Shown: positions 9,305 to 18,138 of the stretch, piece by piece
Position numbering within the stretch: the stretch's first letter is position 1
Layout of the letters: the number at the start of each line of letters is the position of its first letter
NCBI RefSeq assembly: GCF_900156475.1
Contig: NZ_FTNR01000001.1
Coordinates: forward strand, 186,001-250,000
From: Natronorubrum thiooxidans
GTDB taxonomy: Archaea > Halobacteriota > Halobacteria > Halobacteriales > Natrialbaceae
Direction: 5' to 3'
Length of the DNA: 64,000 nucleotides
The notes under the pieces: model-generated
What the model was told of the DNA's origin: nothing
Databases searched by the model: none
Seen by the model: the letters and a program-made list of their open reading frames with translations, nothing else
Made by a program: the position numbers and the translations under genes

Positions 9305-9310
9305 TTTAAG
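9305..9310 (+). promoter_or_regulatory. TATA-like element of the leuA leader
   Basis: TTTAAG at 9305-9310 sits about 30 bp upstream of the leader ORF start at 9339. With the usual 25-27 bp spacing from the TATA centre to the transcription start, the transcript would begin near 9333-9336, making the leader ORF almost leaderless. Position and sequence fit haloarchaeal promoters; no experimental start is known to me. Confidence 0.45.
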
Positions 9311-9338
9311 TCATCATAATTCATTAGTGGCTGATACC

Positions 9339-9428
9339 ATGGCACGAGATTCGTTCTCAACGCCGGAGTCCGAGGATAGAGGAAGTCGGGGCAACCCGGC
9401 TGGGCGTGAAATTCCACGACGAAACTAA
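9339..9428 (+). CDS. 29-aa leader ORF upstream of leuA
   Basis: ATG 9339 opens 29 codons ending in TAA at 9428 (product begins MARDSFSTPESEDRGSRG and ends REIPRRN). It lies directly behind a TATA-like element and would be the first ORF of the leuA message. The peptide contains no Leu or Val and a single Ile, so it is not a classical branched-chain attenuator peptide. Its last 23 bases overlap the GTG candidate start of leuA in another frame. An RNA hairpin with a GCAA loop is embedded in it. Translation is inferred from position only. Confidence 0.45.
   Translation: MARDSFSTPESEDRGSRGNPAGREIPRRN
9384..9401 (+). promoter_or_regulatory. RNA hairpin with GCAA tetraloop in the leuA leader
   Basis: On the plus strand, arms GTCGGG (9385-9390) and CCCGGC (9395-9400) pair through six positions (one U-G) around a GCAA loop. 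A 9384 and T 9401 extend the stem to seven pairs. GNRA loops are stable and often dock into receptors. The hairpin ends 4-5 nt before the GTG start candidate and could control leuA translation or transcription. Confidence 0.45.
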
Positions 9429-10977
9429 TCGCAGTGTATCACTCTTGCCTGTAACTCACTCCGCCGAACAGACGATTCCATCCGATCGTACAGTCCGCCT
9501 TCTCGACACGACGCTTCGCGACGGCGAACAAGCACCGGGAGTCTCGCTTTCACCCGACGAAAAAGTCGAGATCGCCAACGCCCTCGAACGAGCGGGCGTC
9601 TCCGTCATCGAGGCGGGCAGCGCCTGCACCGGGGCGGGTGAACGGCAGGCGATCTCGCGGGTCACCGACCTCGATCTCGATGCCCGCGTCACCAGCTTCT
9701 GTCGCGGGATCCGGACCGACATCGATCTCGCACTCGAGTGTGACGTCGACGGGATCCATCTCGTCGTTCCCTCGAGCGACCGCCACGTACAGGACAAGGT
9801 CGGCACCTCCCGCGAGGACAACCTCGAGAAAACCGCCGAACTCGTCGAGTACGCCGTCGACCACGATCTCTGGGTCGAGGTCATCGGTGAGGACGGCTCT
9901 CGAGCCGATCTCGACTACCTCGAGCAACTCATGGGGACCTCACTCGACGCCGGGGCCGACCGGGTCTGTTTCGCCGACACTGTCGGCCACACCGGCCCCG
10001 AACGGACCGCTGAGGCCGTCTCCCGACTCGCCGACCTCGGCCCGGTCAGTGCCCACACCCACGACGATCTCGGACTGGGTGTCGCCAACGCGCTGTCGGC
10101 CATTTCTGCCGGGGCCGACCTCGTTCACTGTACCGTCAACGGCCTCGGTGAACGGGCCGGCAACGTCGCCCTCGAGGAAGTTGCGATCGCGCTGTCGCAC
10201 GTCTACGGCGTCGACACGCTCGAGCTCACGGAACTGTACAGTCTCGCCCAGACCGTCTCCCGGGCGACTGGCATCCAGCTGCCGCCGAACAAGGCCGTCA
10301 TCGGCGAGAACGCCTTCACCCACGAGAGCGGCATCCACACCGACGGGACGCTCAAGGACGACAAGATGTACGAGCCCTACGCCCCCGAGACGGTCGGCCG
10401 CGAGCGCCGACTCGCTCTCGGCAAGCACACGGGCCGGGCGGGCGTCAAAGCGACCCTCGAGGAACACGGCGTCGATGCCGACGGCGACGAAATCGCAACG
10501 ATCGCAAACCGCGTCACGGAACTCGGCGACCGCGGCCGTCGGGTCACGGACGCCGACCTGCTCGCGATCGCCGAAGACGTCACCGGTGATGACCGCGAGC
10601 GCGTCGTCGAACTTCTCGATCTCACCGCCACGAGCGGCGGAGCCGTCCCGACCGCGAGCATCCGTCTCGCCGTCGGCGGCGAAGAACGCGTCGCCAGCGG
10701 AACCGGTTCGGGTCCCGTTGACGCCGCCGTCTCCGCGGTCCGCGAGGCGCTCGGCTCGATGGCCGATGCCGAACTCGAGTCCTACCACGTCGACGCCGTC
10801 ACGGGCGGCACCGACGCCGTCGTCACCGTCGAGGTGACGATGGTTCGAAACGATCGCTCGGTCACCGTCGCGCGCAGTGAGGCCGACATCACACGCGCGA
10901 GCGTCGAGGCGATGGTCGACGCGCTCGATCGACTGCTCGCGTCCGATCCACAGCCGCTGACGCCGGCAGACGACTGA
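9406..10977 (+). CDS. leuA: 2-Isopropylmalate / (R)-citramalate synthase family
   Basis: Up to 523 residues of the DRE-TIM metallolyase superfamily. LLDTTLRDGEQAPGVSLSPDEK gives the metal- and substrate-binding start of the barrel; SAHTHDDLGLG carries the HxH metal ligands; VNGLGERAGN is the family loop. The C-terminal third (ATSGGAVPTASIRLAVGG onward) is the LeuA allosteric dimer domain. It condenses acetyl-CoA with 2-oxoisovalerate (leucine) or with pyruvate (citramalate route to isoleucine); sequence reading does not decide between leuA and cimA. No ilv/leu genes adjoin. Start uncertain: GTG 9406 or TTG 9445, because the obvious upstream ATG is in another frame and opens the leader ORF. 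Confidence 0.9.
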   Translation: MKFHDETNRSVSLLPVTHSAEQTIPSDRTVRLLDTTLRDGEQAPGVSLSPDEKVEIANALERAGVSVIEAGSACTGAGERQAISRVTDLDLDARVTSFCRGIRTDIDLALECDVDGIHLVVPSSDRHVQDKVGTSREDNLEKTAELVEYAVDHDLWVEVIGEDGSRADLDYLEQLMGTSLDAGADRVCFADTVGHTGPERTAEAVSRLADLGPVSAHTHDDLGLGVANALSAISAGADLVHCTVNGLGERAGNVALEEVAIALSHVYGVDTLELTELYSLAQTVSRATGIQLPPNKAVIGENAFTHESGIHTDGTLKDDKMYEPYAPETVGRERRLALGKHTGRAGVKATLEEHGVDADGDEIATIANRVTELGDRGRRVTDADLLAIAEDVTGDDRERVVELLDLTATSGGAVPTASIRLAVGGEERVASGTGSGPVDAAVSAVREALGSMADAELESYHVDAVTGGTDAVVTVEVTMVRNDRSVTVARSEADITRASVEAMVDALDRLLASDPQPLTPADD

Positions 10978-11070
10978 CACGCCCGTTGGCAGGGTTGTCA
11001 ACGCAAACACGTTCGGGCTCTATGATCCCGAAACACCGGGATACGAGTTCTCGAGGACTTCGAGCTCGCG

Positions 11071-11268
11071 TCAGTGAAACGGCTGTCGACTGAGGATTCC
11101 CCGCGGATCGAACAGATAGACGACGGCCAGAAACAGTGCAACGATGACGACGAACAGCCGAGCGAACGCGTTGGCCGAGTCGGGAACGCCGGGCTCGAGG
11201 GTGATCGCCATCAACGCTGCGACCCCGATCCAGAGGCTGCCGACGATCAGCCGTTGACGAGTGTCCAT
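11071..11268 (-). CDS. Small membrane protein, 65 aa
   Basis: Two hydrophobic segments (about residues 7-23 and 37-53) connected by the loop LEPGVPDSANAFAR, and a short basic tail DPRGILSRQPFH. The layout fits a two-pass membrane protein with both ends on one side. No family recognised. It lies convergent to leuA and downstream of the ferredoxin gene on the same strand, 67 bp from it, so it may be read on the same transcript. Confidence 0.6.
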   Translation of the reverse strand: MDTRQRLIVGSLWIGVAALMAITLEPGVPDSANAFARLFVVIVALFLAVVYLFDPRGILSRQPFH

Positions 11269-11335
11269 ACGTGGGAGTGTTCCTCGGTCGTTATCAAGCC
11301 GACGAGTCGATTCGACGGCTCGTCATCGACATCGA

Positions 11336-12940
11336 TCAGAAGTCGGGGCCAACAGTCCCATCGTCGAGGACGTCCTTGCGGTTGTCCGTCTGGCCGACCT
11401 GATCGTAGGCGACTGGTCCCTCGACCTGTTCTGCGTTCGGTCCGGGCTGGTTGCCGAGATAGACGACGTTCGGGTTGGTGCCGACGTCCTCGAGGAGCTT
11501 AAATCGTGAATGTGGGGTGCCGGCGAACGCCTCGAGTCGGTCCTGGGCGAGGTTCTCACTGGGGCCGTCGAACTCCTCGTCCTCGTCGGACTCTTGGGCA
11601 AGGTTGAGTTCGACGAGCACGTCTTCGCTCTCGAGGTCGAGCCCCTGTTCTTGGAGGACGCCAACCAGATCGATGATCGCTGTTTCCTGCTCGACCAAGG
11701 TGTTGTTCTGCTCGTTTTCGGGCTGGTCCTCCTCGGCGAGGATTTCGACAGCTTTCACGAGCGCGATCGTCTCCTCGTCTAAATCCTCGACAGCGTCGAC
11801 GACGGCGTCCAGGTCGTTGTCTCCGCCGCCGAGCGCACTTTCGACGTCTTCCGTCGCCGGGAGCTGTGCCTCGAGTCGGACGATCGCTCGACTCTTTGCG
11901 GCGTTGTCAATATACCGCTGTGGGTCACTGTTCGGATCGTTCATATCCCCGAACTGGATCACTTCAGGTGGACAGGCGTCCTCACAGGCGGTTCTTCCGA
12001 CGAGTTCTGGACCCTGTGTTCCATCCTGGCGGGTCGCACAGAACGTACACTTTTCCATCACACCCCGTGGACCGCGGCTGTTGACCGGCCGGTCGCGCTC
12101 GTCGTAAATATGTTCGTCGTCGATTTCCTCCTCTGGGACGTTCGGCTCCTCCCACTGGAAGTAGTTGACGCCGTACGGACAGGCGACCTGACAGTAGCGA
12201 CAGCCGATACAGACGCCGTAATCGGTCAGGACGAGGCCATCCGAGTCGCGGGTGTGACGGGCCGTTGTCGGACAGACCTTCTCACAGGGGGCATCCGTAC
12301 AGTGCTGGCACGGCCGAATGAGGCGATTGGTGAACTCGTCGCTCGTCGTATCGTCCTCGTAGTCGAGGATGTACATCCAGTTTGCGCCCTGATCCCAGTT
12401 GTGTTCGTCAGCACAGGCGACGACACAGGCGAGACAGCCGTCACAGTACTCGAGGTCGAGTGCCATTCCCCACTGGACGCCCTCGTCCGTCTCCTCCGAG
12501 TCATCCGCCTCCTGTACGGCGGCAGCCTCCGGGCTGTCTCCATCGCCACCGCCCATGGCCGTCCCCCAGGCACCGAGGCCCACTGCGCTGGCACCACCCA
12601 TTTTCTTCATCACGTCGCGGCGTGACTCCCCGTCGACGCCGAACCGTGAGAGCGTTTGCTCGAGTCGCCCCGCCTCCCGTTCGGCCTCGATCTCGTCGGC
12701 CATCGGTCGATCGTCCTCGCCGAACTCCGCGACGATATCCTCGTGATACCGGTCGTAGAACGCCTCTTCTGTAAGCTCCCCCTCCGTGACACGCATAGCG
12801 TCTTTGGCCATCTCGAGGCCCAAATCGGCATCGTACTCGGTCTCTGCTATCGCTTCCTCGAGGCTATCTTGCCACTGTTCCCCGAGTGGATGGAATGTCT
12901 CCCGATCTACAGTCCCATCGTCTTCGTCTGAACTCACCAT
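11336..12940 (-). CDS. Four-cluster ferredoxin-type subunit with internal Tat-like motif
   Basis: 534 very acidic residues. Residues 1-100 form an acidic helical domain; SRRDVMKKMGG with a following hydrophobic Ala/Gly stretch (about 106-130) looks like a twin-arginine signal in an internal position. Cysteine motifs follow: CDGCLACVVAC, CQHCTDAPCEKVCP, CIGCRYCQVACP, then CTFC with CEDACP, the order of DmsB/NrfC/PsrB-type electron-transfer subunits with four [4Fe-4S] clusters. A charged helical insert (about 370-470) precedes the tail. Such proteins normally accompany a molybdopterin catalytic subunit and an NrfD-like anchor; neither is present nearby, so its partner is unknown. Confidence 0.8.
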   Translation of the reverse strand: MVSSDEDDGTVDRETFHPLGEQWQDSLEEAIAETEYDADLGLEMAKDAMRVTEGELTEEAFYDRYHEDIVAEFGEDDRPMADEIEAEREAGRLEQTLSRFGVDGESRRDVMKKMGGASAVGLGAWGTAMGGGDGDSPEAAAVQEADDSEETDEGVQWGMALDLEYCDGCLACVVACADEHNWDQGANWMYILDYEDDTTSDEFTNRLIRPCQHCTDAPCEKVCPTTARHTRDSDGLVLTDYGVCIGCRYCQVACPYGVNYFQWEEPNVPEEEIDDEHIYDERDRPVNSRGPRGVMEKCTFCATRQDGTQGPELVGRTACEDACPPEVIQFGDMNDPNSDPQRYIDNAAKSRAIVRLEAQLPATEDVESALGGGDNDLDAVVDAVEDLDEETIALVKAVEILAEEDQPENEQNNTLVEQETAIIDLVGVLQEQGLDLESEDVLVELNLAQESDEDEEFDGPSENLAQDRLEAFAGTPHSRFKLLEDVGTNPNVVYLGNQPGPNAEQVEGPVAYDQVGQTDNRKDVLDDGTVGPDF

Positions 12941-13195
12941 CGCTCACCTCCGGATTCGGCATACTGCTCACGATCCGTCTTCATTGTCAAGCAGTGTGGC
13001 TACCAGAGCGGCATTCATAAAAAACGTGCTTGCGAATGACACACTAGCGACAACCGGGCGGACACCACGTACTATCCGTGGGTCTGTCCGCTCGCCTCGA
13101 GAGTGATGCGGACGACAGTTTTGACGCGGAGAGGTCGACGTCTGTCGTGGTACAAGTATTACGCGCCGCTTTTCGCCGTATTGTGTCGTGAAAAG

Positions 13196-13280
13196 CGCCG
13201 AGAGGGAGATTTGAACTCCCGAGTCCGTGAGGACAGCAGATTTCGAATCTGCCGCCTTGGCCGGGCTAGGCTATCTCGGC
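13196..13280 (-). tRNA. tRNA-Ser(CGA)
   Basis: The reverse strand folds as a class II tRNA: 7-bp acceptor GCCGAGA/TCTCGGC with G discriminator, a D-arm, anticodon stem GCAGA/TCTGC with loop TTCGAAA (anticodon CGA), a long variable arm with TGTCC/GGACT arms, and T-arm GGGAG-TTCAAAT-CTCCC. 85 nt, no intron, and CCA is not encoded. It reads UCG serine codons, which are common in this GC-rich genome. Confidence 0.95.
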
Positions 13281-13399
13281 TCACCTATTTCTACCCGGGT
13301 GACGTTTTTACCCGTTTCGATTCTTCGCCGCGAGTGTGACTCCGTCACGCGCTGTCGATCTCGAGTGTTGAGACGATGGTCTGGTGGTCGCCCGGCGGT

Positions 13400-13597
13400 T
13401 TACCCGAGGATATCGCCGACTCGTCGCGGTTCGCCCTGAAGGGTTGGCTGGTCGGCGACGATTTGCAGGACTTCGTGGTCGGTGACGTCGTAGTACGACT
13501 TCTCCGTGGCTTCCTCAATAAGTGCTTTCTCGAGGCGGAATTCGGTGCCGTCGTAGACGACATCGACGCCGTCGTCGTCGAACGCGAGGGTTGTCAT
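13400..13597 (-). CDS. Conserved haloarchaeal small protein (DUF5800-like)
   Basis: 65 residues, starting MTTLAFDDDGVDVVYDGTEF and containing YDVTDHEVLQIV and a GEPRRVGDI tail. Acidic, soluble, no Cys. The sequence matches what I recall of the DUF5800 family found across haloarchaea; function unknown. Start at ATG 13597. Divergent from the bactofilin-like gene and downstream of nothing on its strand, so probably monocistronic. Confidence 0.7.
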   Translation of the reverse strand: MTTLAFDDDGVDVVYDGTEFRLEKALIEEATEKSYYDVTDHEVLQIVADQPTLQGEPRRVGDILG

Positions 13598-13722
13598 GGA
13601 GTGGTGTACGCGATGGGCAACTAAAAGGGAGGCGACCTGAAACGGATCTCGTCTGCCGTTCGTCAGACGGACGGCAGACGACGCGCGAGGTTTATTAGTT
13701 GATACCTCCTTTAGGCCGAAAT

Positions 13723-14577
13723 GTGGCCTTCAGTAGGGACCCGCTCGACGAACTGATCGTTCCCGACGGTACGCAAGCCAAGGAAGTCGCCCTCGAGACC
13801 GACGGTGATATTTTCGTTGGCGGTCGGTCAACCGTCGAGTTCGGGGTGCGTGGCCGGAACGTACTCGCCGGCGAGAGCGTCACGTTCGGCGGTGCCATCG
13901 AAGCCGAGGGTGACTGCCGGCTCGATATGTGGTGTGACGTCGCCGAGAATGTCCTGGTCGGACAGGACGCCTACATCGGCGAACGCGTCCACGTCGGCGG
14001 TGAAATGAAAGTCGCGGGCGATCTGGACATCGGCGATGACGTCGAAATCGAGGAAGGGTTCGAAGCCAACGGCTGGATCGTGATCCGAAACCCGATGCCG
14101 ACGATCGTCTTCCTCTTCGTCTATCTCAAACACCTCCTGCTCATCGGTGAAGACGAAACCGCCCAGCAACTCGTCTCCGAACTCGTCGACGAAGAGGCGG
14201 AATCCGACACCGAACCGCTCGTTATCCCCAAAAACGCAACGGTCAGCGACGACGCCTGGCGAGTATCGACGCCCGCGACGATCGGCGACGACTGCCGGCT
14301 CCACGGAAACGTCCGCGCCGAGACGATCGACGTCGGGACGGGGACCACGATCTTCGGCAGTCTCCGGGCTCGCGGCGACGTCACCGTCGGAGATGGGAGT
14401 CGAATTCACGGTGATGTGACCACCCGCGACGGGAACGTCGTCATCGAGGGCGATGCCCGGATTCTCGGCGATGTCTCGTGTGCCGACCTCAAGGTCGGCC
14501 CGGATGCCGAGATCGATGGAACGATCCGCGCCGCTGGCGAAATCACGATGGGAACGACCGAACCCGAACGCGAGTAA
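13723..14577 (+). CDS. Bactofilin-like polymer-forming protein
   Basis: About 284 residues from GTG 13723 (VAFSRDPLDELIVPDGTQAK). A TTTATTAG element at 13691 lies about 30 bp upstream, giving a leaderless start. Two blocks of short hexapeptide-like beta-helix turns are visible: about residues 25-120 (IFVGGRSTVEFGVRG, VLVGQDAYIGERVHVGGE, LDIGDDVEIEEG) and about 185-270 (TIGDDCRLHG, VTVGDGSRIHGDV, ARILGDVSCADLKVGPDAEI). Between them is a hydrophobic segment, MPTIVFLFVYLKHLLLIG. Likely a cytoplasmic scaffold attached to the membrane through that segment; a LbH acyltransferase is the alternative, but no catalytic His is evident. Confidence 0.7.
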   Translation: MAFSRDPLDELIVPDGTQAKEVALETDGDIFVGGRSTVEFGVRGRNVLAGESVTFGGAIEAEGDCRLDMWCDVAENVLVGQDAYIGERVHVGGEMKVAGDLDIGDDVEIEEGFEANGWIVIRNPMPTIVFLFVYLKHLLLIGEDETAQQLVSELVDEEAESDTEPLVIPKNATVSDDAWRVSTPATIGDDCRLHGNVRAETIDVGTGTTIFGSLRARGDVTVGDGSRIHGDVTTRDGNVVIEGDARILGDVSCADLKVGPDAEIDGTIRAAGEITMGTTEPERE

Positions 14578-14652
14578 GCGACCGGCAGTCAACACTGCAA
14601 CCGAACGCCTTCCGTTCTTCGAACCGACGGCACTGATCGACAGGAGTCCGTC

Positions 14653-15324
14653 TCAGTAGATCAGTTCGTCGTCGTTTTCGACCATGTACAACGTTCGAGC
14701 CGCGATGTTGACCGCGTGATCGCCGACGCGCTCTAAGTCCCGGATCGTCAACAGCAGTCGAGAGACGTCCTGAAGCAGCGCTTCGACCTCCTCGGGAGTG
14801 TCGAGTTCGCGCTCGATCAGGTCCCGAACGACGATCTCGCTCGCCCGCTCGGCGAACTGATCGAGGTCGTCGTCGCGGGCGGCAAGCTCTCTGCAGGCGT
14901 CAATGTTTTCGGTATCGTAGGCGATCATCGCGTCCTCGATCATCGCCAGCGTCAGTTCGCCCATCTCCTGGACGTCGACATCGGGAAAGAGGTCCTCTTT
15001 GGCGTCGAGGGTATACTCCCCCAGATTGACTGCGAGGTCGGCGATCCGTTCGAGGTCGGTGATGATCTTGAACGAGGCAGCGATAAACCGAAGGTCGCTT
15101 GCCACCGGCTGTTGAAGCGCCAACAGGTCGATACAGTCCTGCTCCAGATCGAGATACATCCGGTTGATCTCACCGTCGCCCTTGATCACCTCGTGGGCCA
15201 TTTCGTTGTCCTTCTGCTCTAGGGCGTCGAGCCCCATCCGAAGCCGCTCCATGACGACTTCACTCATGTAGAGGATGTCCTCACGGAGTTCCGTGAGTTT
15301 CTCTTGATATGATTTCCGAGCCAT
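14653..15324 (-). CDS. phoU: Phosphate transport system regulator PhoU
   Basis: 223 residues from MARKSYQEKLTELREDILYM. All-helical with two PhoU repeats, each with a metal-binding E/DxxxD signature: ITDLERIADLAVNLGEY (about residue 90) and IRDLERVGDHAVNIAAR (about 195). PhoU is a peripheral regulator of the Pst permease and phosphate signalling. The start is set at ATG 15324 rather than the longer frame, because the extra 14 residues overlap the intergenic region and are not PhoU-like. It lies 128 bp downstream of pstB, at the end of the pst cluster. Confidence 0.93.
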   Translation of the reverse strand: MARKSYQEKLTELREDILYMSEVVMERLRMGLDALEQKDNEMAHEVIKGDGEINRMYLDLEQDCIDLLALQQPVASDLRFIAASFKIITDLERIADLAVNLGEYTLDAKEDLFPDVDVQEMGELTLAMIEDAMIAYDTENIDACRELAARDDDLDQFAERASEIVVRDLIERELDTPEEVEALLQDVSRLLLTIRDLERVGDHAVNIAARTLYMVENDDELIY

Positions 15325-15452
15325 ACTGCAGAAAGCTTGCCCGATGGTCATTAGACTTGTGCTCAAACGAAACTGTGCAGAAACGGTGACGGCTCACGCC
15401 GCGCGGTTCGCACACGGGTGTCCGGTTGCGGGTATATCGATGAACGCGAGTC

Positions 15453-16337
15453 TCAGCCGAACTTGCCGGTGATGTAGTCTTCGACGCGGTCGTGTTCGGG
15501 GTTTTCGAAGATCTTGTCTGTGTCGTCGAACTCGACGAGTTCGCCGCCGGTCAGGAAGACGGCAGTCTTATCGGAGATACGGGCGGCCTGTTGCATGTTG
15601 TGGGTGACGATAACGACCGTATACTCTTCGGCGAGTTCCTCGATCAGGTCTTCGATCTTCGACGTTGCGACGGGGTCAAGCGCCGAGGCTGGTTCGTCCA
15701 TCAGGATCACGTCGGGGTCGGGCGCGATCGCACGAGCGATACAGAGTCGCTGTTGTTGCCCGCCTGAGAGGTCCAGCCCGCTCGAGTCGAGTTGAGCTTC
15801 GACCTCGTCGAGTAGCGCCGCGCGCTCGAGCGCTGTGTGAACTTTTTCGTCGACGTCACCGTCGTCTTTGCCCTGGACGCGGAGGCCGTAGGCGACGTTA
15901 TCCCGGATCGATTTCGGGAACGGGTTGGGTTTCTGGAACACCATGCCGATCTTCCGGCGCAAGGCGACGGGGTCGACGTCGTCGTCGTAGACGTTCTTGC
16001 CGTCGAACACGAGTTCGCCGTCGACATGGGCGGCGTCAACGAGGTCGTTCATCCGGTTGATCGAGCGCAGGAACGTCGACTTCCCACAGCCAGACGGCCC
16101 GATGACCGCCGTCACTTGCTTTTCGGGAATCTCGATGTCGACGCTGTCGAGTGCCTGCTCCTTGCCGTAGTAGACGCTCAGATCACGTGCCTCAAGGAGC
16201 GTCCGCTCTGTTGCTGACCGCTCACCAGTGTCTATATCGGTGCTGTCGGTGAGACCGTCGGTTCCCGGCGTCGGGGCTGGCTGGTCGTCGCTCGATTCCG
16301 TATCCGAGGACAGCAATTGTTCATCACTCATTGTCAT
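15453..16337 (-). CDS. pstB: Phosphate ABC transporter ATP-binding protein PstB (copy 1)
   Basis: 294 residues. An acidic low-complexity N-terminus (about 45 residues) precedes the ABC domain with Walker [11 protein letters not shown]-loop [12 protein letters not shown], signature [16 protein letters not shown], Walker [13 protein letters not shown] and the switch His in [15 protein letters not shown]. It couples ATP hydrolysis to phosphate import by PstCA. The start overlaps the end of pstA by 4 bp (ATGA), indicating translational coupling. A second, very similar pstB lies 3.9 kb away; the central ~190 bp is almost identical in the two. Confidence 0.95.
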   Translation of the reverse strand: MTMSDEQLLSSDTESSDDQPAPTPGTDGLTDSTDIDTGERSATERTLLEARDLSVYYGKEQALDSVDIEIPEKQVTAVIGPSGCGKSTFLRSINRMNDLVDAAHVDGELVFDGKNVYDDDVDPVALRRKIGMVFQKPNPFPKSIRDNVAYGLRVQGKDDGDVDEKVHTALERAALLDEVEAQLDSSGLDLSGGQQQRLCIARAIAPDPDVILMDEPASALDPVATSKIEDLIEELAEEYTVVIVTHNMQQAARISDKTAVFLTGGELVEFDDTDKIFENPEHDRVEDYITGKFG

Positions 16338-17215
16338 GTTCGCTGTTGATAGCGGTTCCGGATGACGATCGCGATCGAGTTGATCGTGAGCAAGACGATC
16401 AGCAGCGTGACGACGCCGGCGGCGACGACACCGTACTGGAACTCCGTTTCAGGGTACGATGCCCAGGTGTAGATCTGTAGGGGCATCGCGCTGACCTTGC
16501 TTTCAAAGCTATTCGGAATGCCGAATACGGTTGTCGGCGCGGCGATCATGATCAGCGGTGCGGTTTCGCCGATCGCCCGTCCCAGCGCCAGGATCGTTCC
16601 GGTCATGATACCGGGCATCGCCCGTGGCAGGACGACGTTCCGGATCGTCTGCCACTTTGTCGCACCCATACCGTAGGAGGCCTGCCGTTGTGAGTCGGGG
16701 ACCGCGCGGATCGCCTCCTGGGCGGAGATGATGACGATCGGCAGGATGAGCAAGGCGACGGTAAATGCCGCGGCGAGTACCGTCCCGTATCCGAATCCGA
16801 GAAGACCCACGAACAGCCCCAGACCCAACAACCCGTAGACGACCGAGGGGACGCCCGCGAGGTTGGCGATGTTGAGCTGGATAAATCGCGTCAGGAGTCC
16901 GTCGTTGGCGTACTCCTCGAGGTAGACCGCGGCGCCGACACCGACCGGGAACGTGATCAACGCGATCAACAGCATGATCGCGATGGAGCCGACGAGTGCC
17001 GGCAAGAACCCCGCTTCGTAGGGGTCCGGATGCGGCGGACTCGTGATAAATCCCCAGTTGAGCCAGCCGACTGCATCGACGGCGACGTTGGCCAGCAGGG
17101 CTGCAAGCGAGACGATTCCAACGAGTGTCGCCGCAAGCGCCAGCAGGCGGAAGGCGACGTCTTTCGTCCGGCTAACCTGTCCGAAGTCGGTATCAGTGGG
17201 TGTGTCAGTAGCCAT
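16334..17215 (-). CDS. pstA: Phosphate ABC transporter permease PstA
   Basis: 293 residues with six hydrophobic segments and the BPD permease EAA loop, here [23 protein letters not shown] (about residues 190-213, in part). The N-terminus ([18 protein letters not shown]) is cytoplasmic and the last residues are basic (RNRYQQR). Forms the transmembrane pathway with PstC. It overlaps pstC by one base and pstB by four, so the genes form one operon. Confidence 0.94.
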   Translation of the reverse strand: MATDTPTDTDFGQVSRTKDVAFRLLALAATLVGIVSLAALLANVAVDAVGWLNWGFITSPPHPDPYEAGFLPALVGSIAIMLLIALITFPVGVGAAVYLEEYANDGLLTRFIQLNIANLAGVPSVVYGLLGLGLFVGLLGFGYGTVLAAAFTVALLILPIVIISAQEAIRAVPDSQRQASYGMGATKWQTIRNVVLPRAMPGIMTGTILALGRAIGETAPLIMIAAPTTVFGIPNSFESKVSAMPLQIYTWASYPETEFQYGVVAAGVVTLLIVLLTINSIAIVIRNRYQQRT

Positions 17216-18138
17216 TATCGATACTCCTCCCGGTAGCGCGATGCAACGAGTTCACTGACGAGGTTCATAGCGAAAGTGATAACGAACAGGGTGAGTCCGA
17301 CCGCGAAGAGACTCTTGTATGCTTCTCCCTGGCCGACAATGTCACCGGTCCCGATCTGGACCATCGCGGCGGTCATCGTCTGAATCGAGTTCAGGAACAG
17401 TCCTGCAGGATCAGTCACGTCGACCAGCCGCGGGGTCTGTCCCGCTGCGATGGCGACGATCATCGTCTCACCGATCGCTCGCGAGAGTGCGAGGATGAAC
17501 GATGAGAAGATGCCCGACACCGCCGCCGGAACGACGACGGATGTCGAGACGGTAAACTTCGTCGCGCCGAGGCCGTAACTGGCCTGCCGCAGGGAATCCG
17601 GAACGGCGCTCATCGCGTCTTCACTGATCGACGAGACCATCGGGATGATCATAATGCCGACCATGATCGACGCCGACAGTGCGTTGAACGTCGATAACGG
17701 CAGGAACGTATCCAGCGCCGGTGTGACGTAGACAAGCGCGAAGTAGCCGTAGACGACCGTCGGCACGCCCGCAAGCACCTCGAGCGCCGGCTTGAGGTAG
17801 GCTCGGCGGCGCTCGGAGGCGTACTCGCTCAAGTAGATCGCCGTCAGCAGGCCGATCGGGAGCGCAACGAGCGCCGACCCGACCGTGATGACCAGCGTCC
17901 CCGAAATCAACGGCAAGACGCCAAAGGCGACGGGTTCGTTCGTCGGGCTCCACCGCGTGCCGGTGAGGAACTCGACGAGCGAAATCTCCGCGAAGAAATC
18001 GACCGCGTCGACGAGCAGCGTTAGGATGATCGCGACGGTCGTCAGGATCGACAGCAGCGCACACAGCATGAAGAGGTAGCGAAACGCCTTCCCGCGTGCC
18101 GTCCGGATTCCGTCGTGGGAGAAGTCCGGTTGGCTCAT
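17215..18138 (-). CDS. pstC: Phosphate ABC transporter permease PstC
   Basis: 307 residues, six transmembrane segments. The cytoplasmic EAA-type loop is SYGLGATKFTVSTSVVVPAA, and SLVEFLTGTRWSPTNEP is the typical PstC external loop after the first segment. Partner of PstA. The start overlaps the stop of pstS by 4 bp (ATGA). Operon order is pstS-pstC-pstA-pstB-phoU in the direction of transcription. Confidence 0.95.
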   Translation of the reverse strand: MSQPDFSHDGIRTARGKAFRYLFMLCALLSILTTVAIILTLLVDAVDFFAEISLVEFLTGTRWSPTNEPVAFGVLPLISGTLVITVGSALVALPIGLLTAIYLSEYASERRRAYLKPALEVLAGVPTVVYGYFALVYVTPALDTFLPLSTFNALSASIMVGIMIIPMVSSISEDAMSAVPDSLRQASYGLGATKFTVSTSVVVPAAVSGIFSSFILALSRAIGETMIVAIAAGQTPRLVDVTDPAGLFLNSIQTMTAAMVQIGTGDIVGQGEAYKSLFAVGLTLFVITFAMNLVSELVASRYREEYR

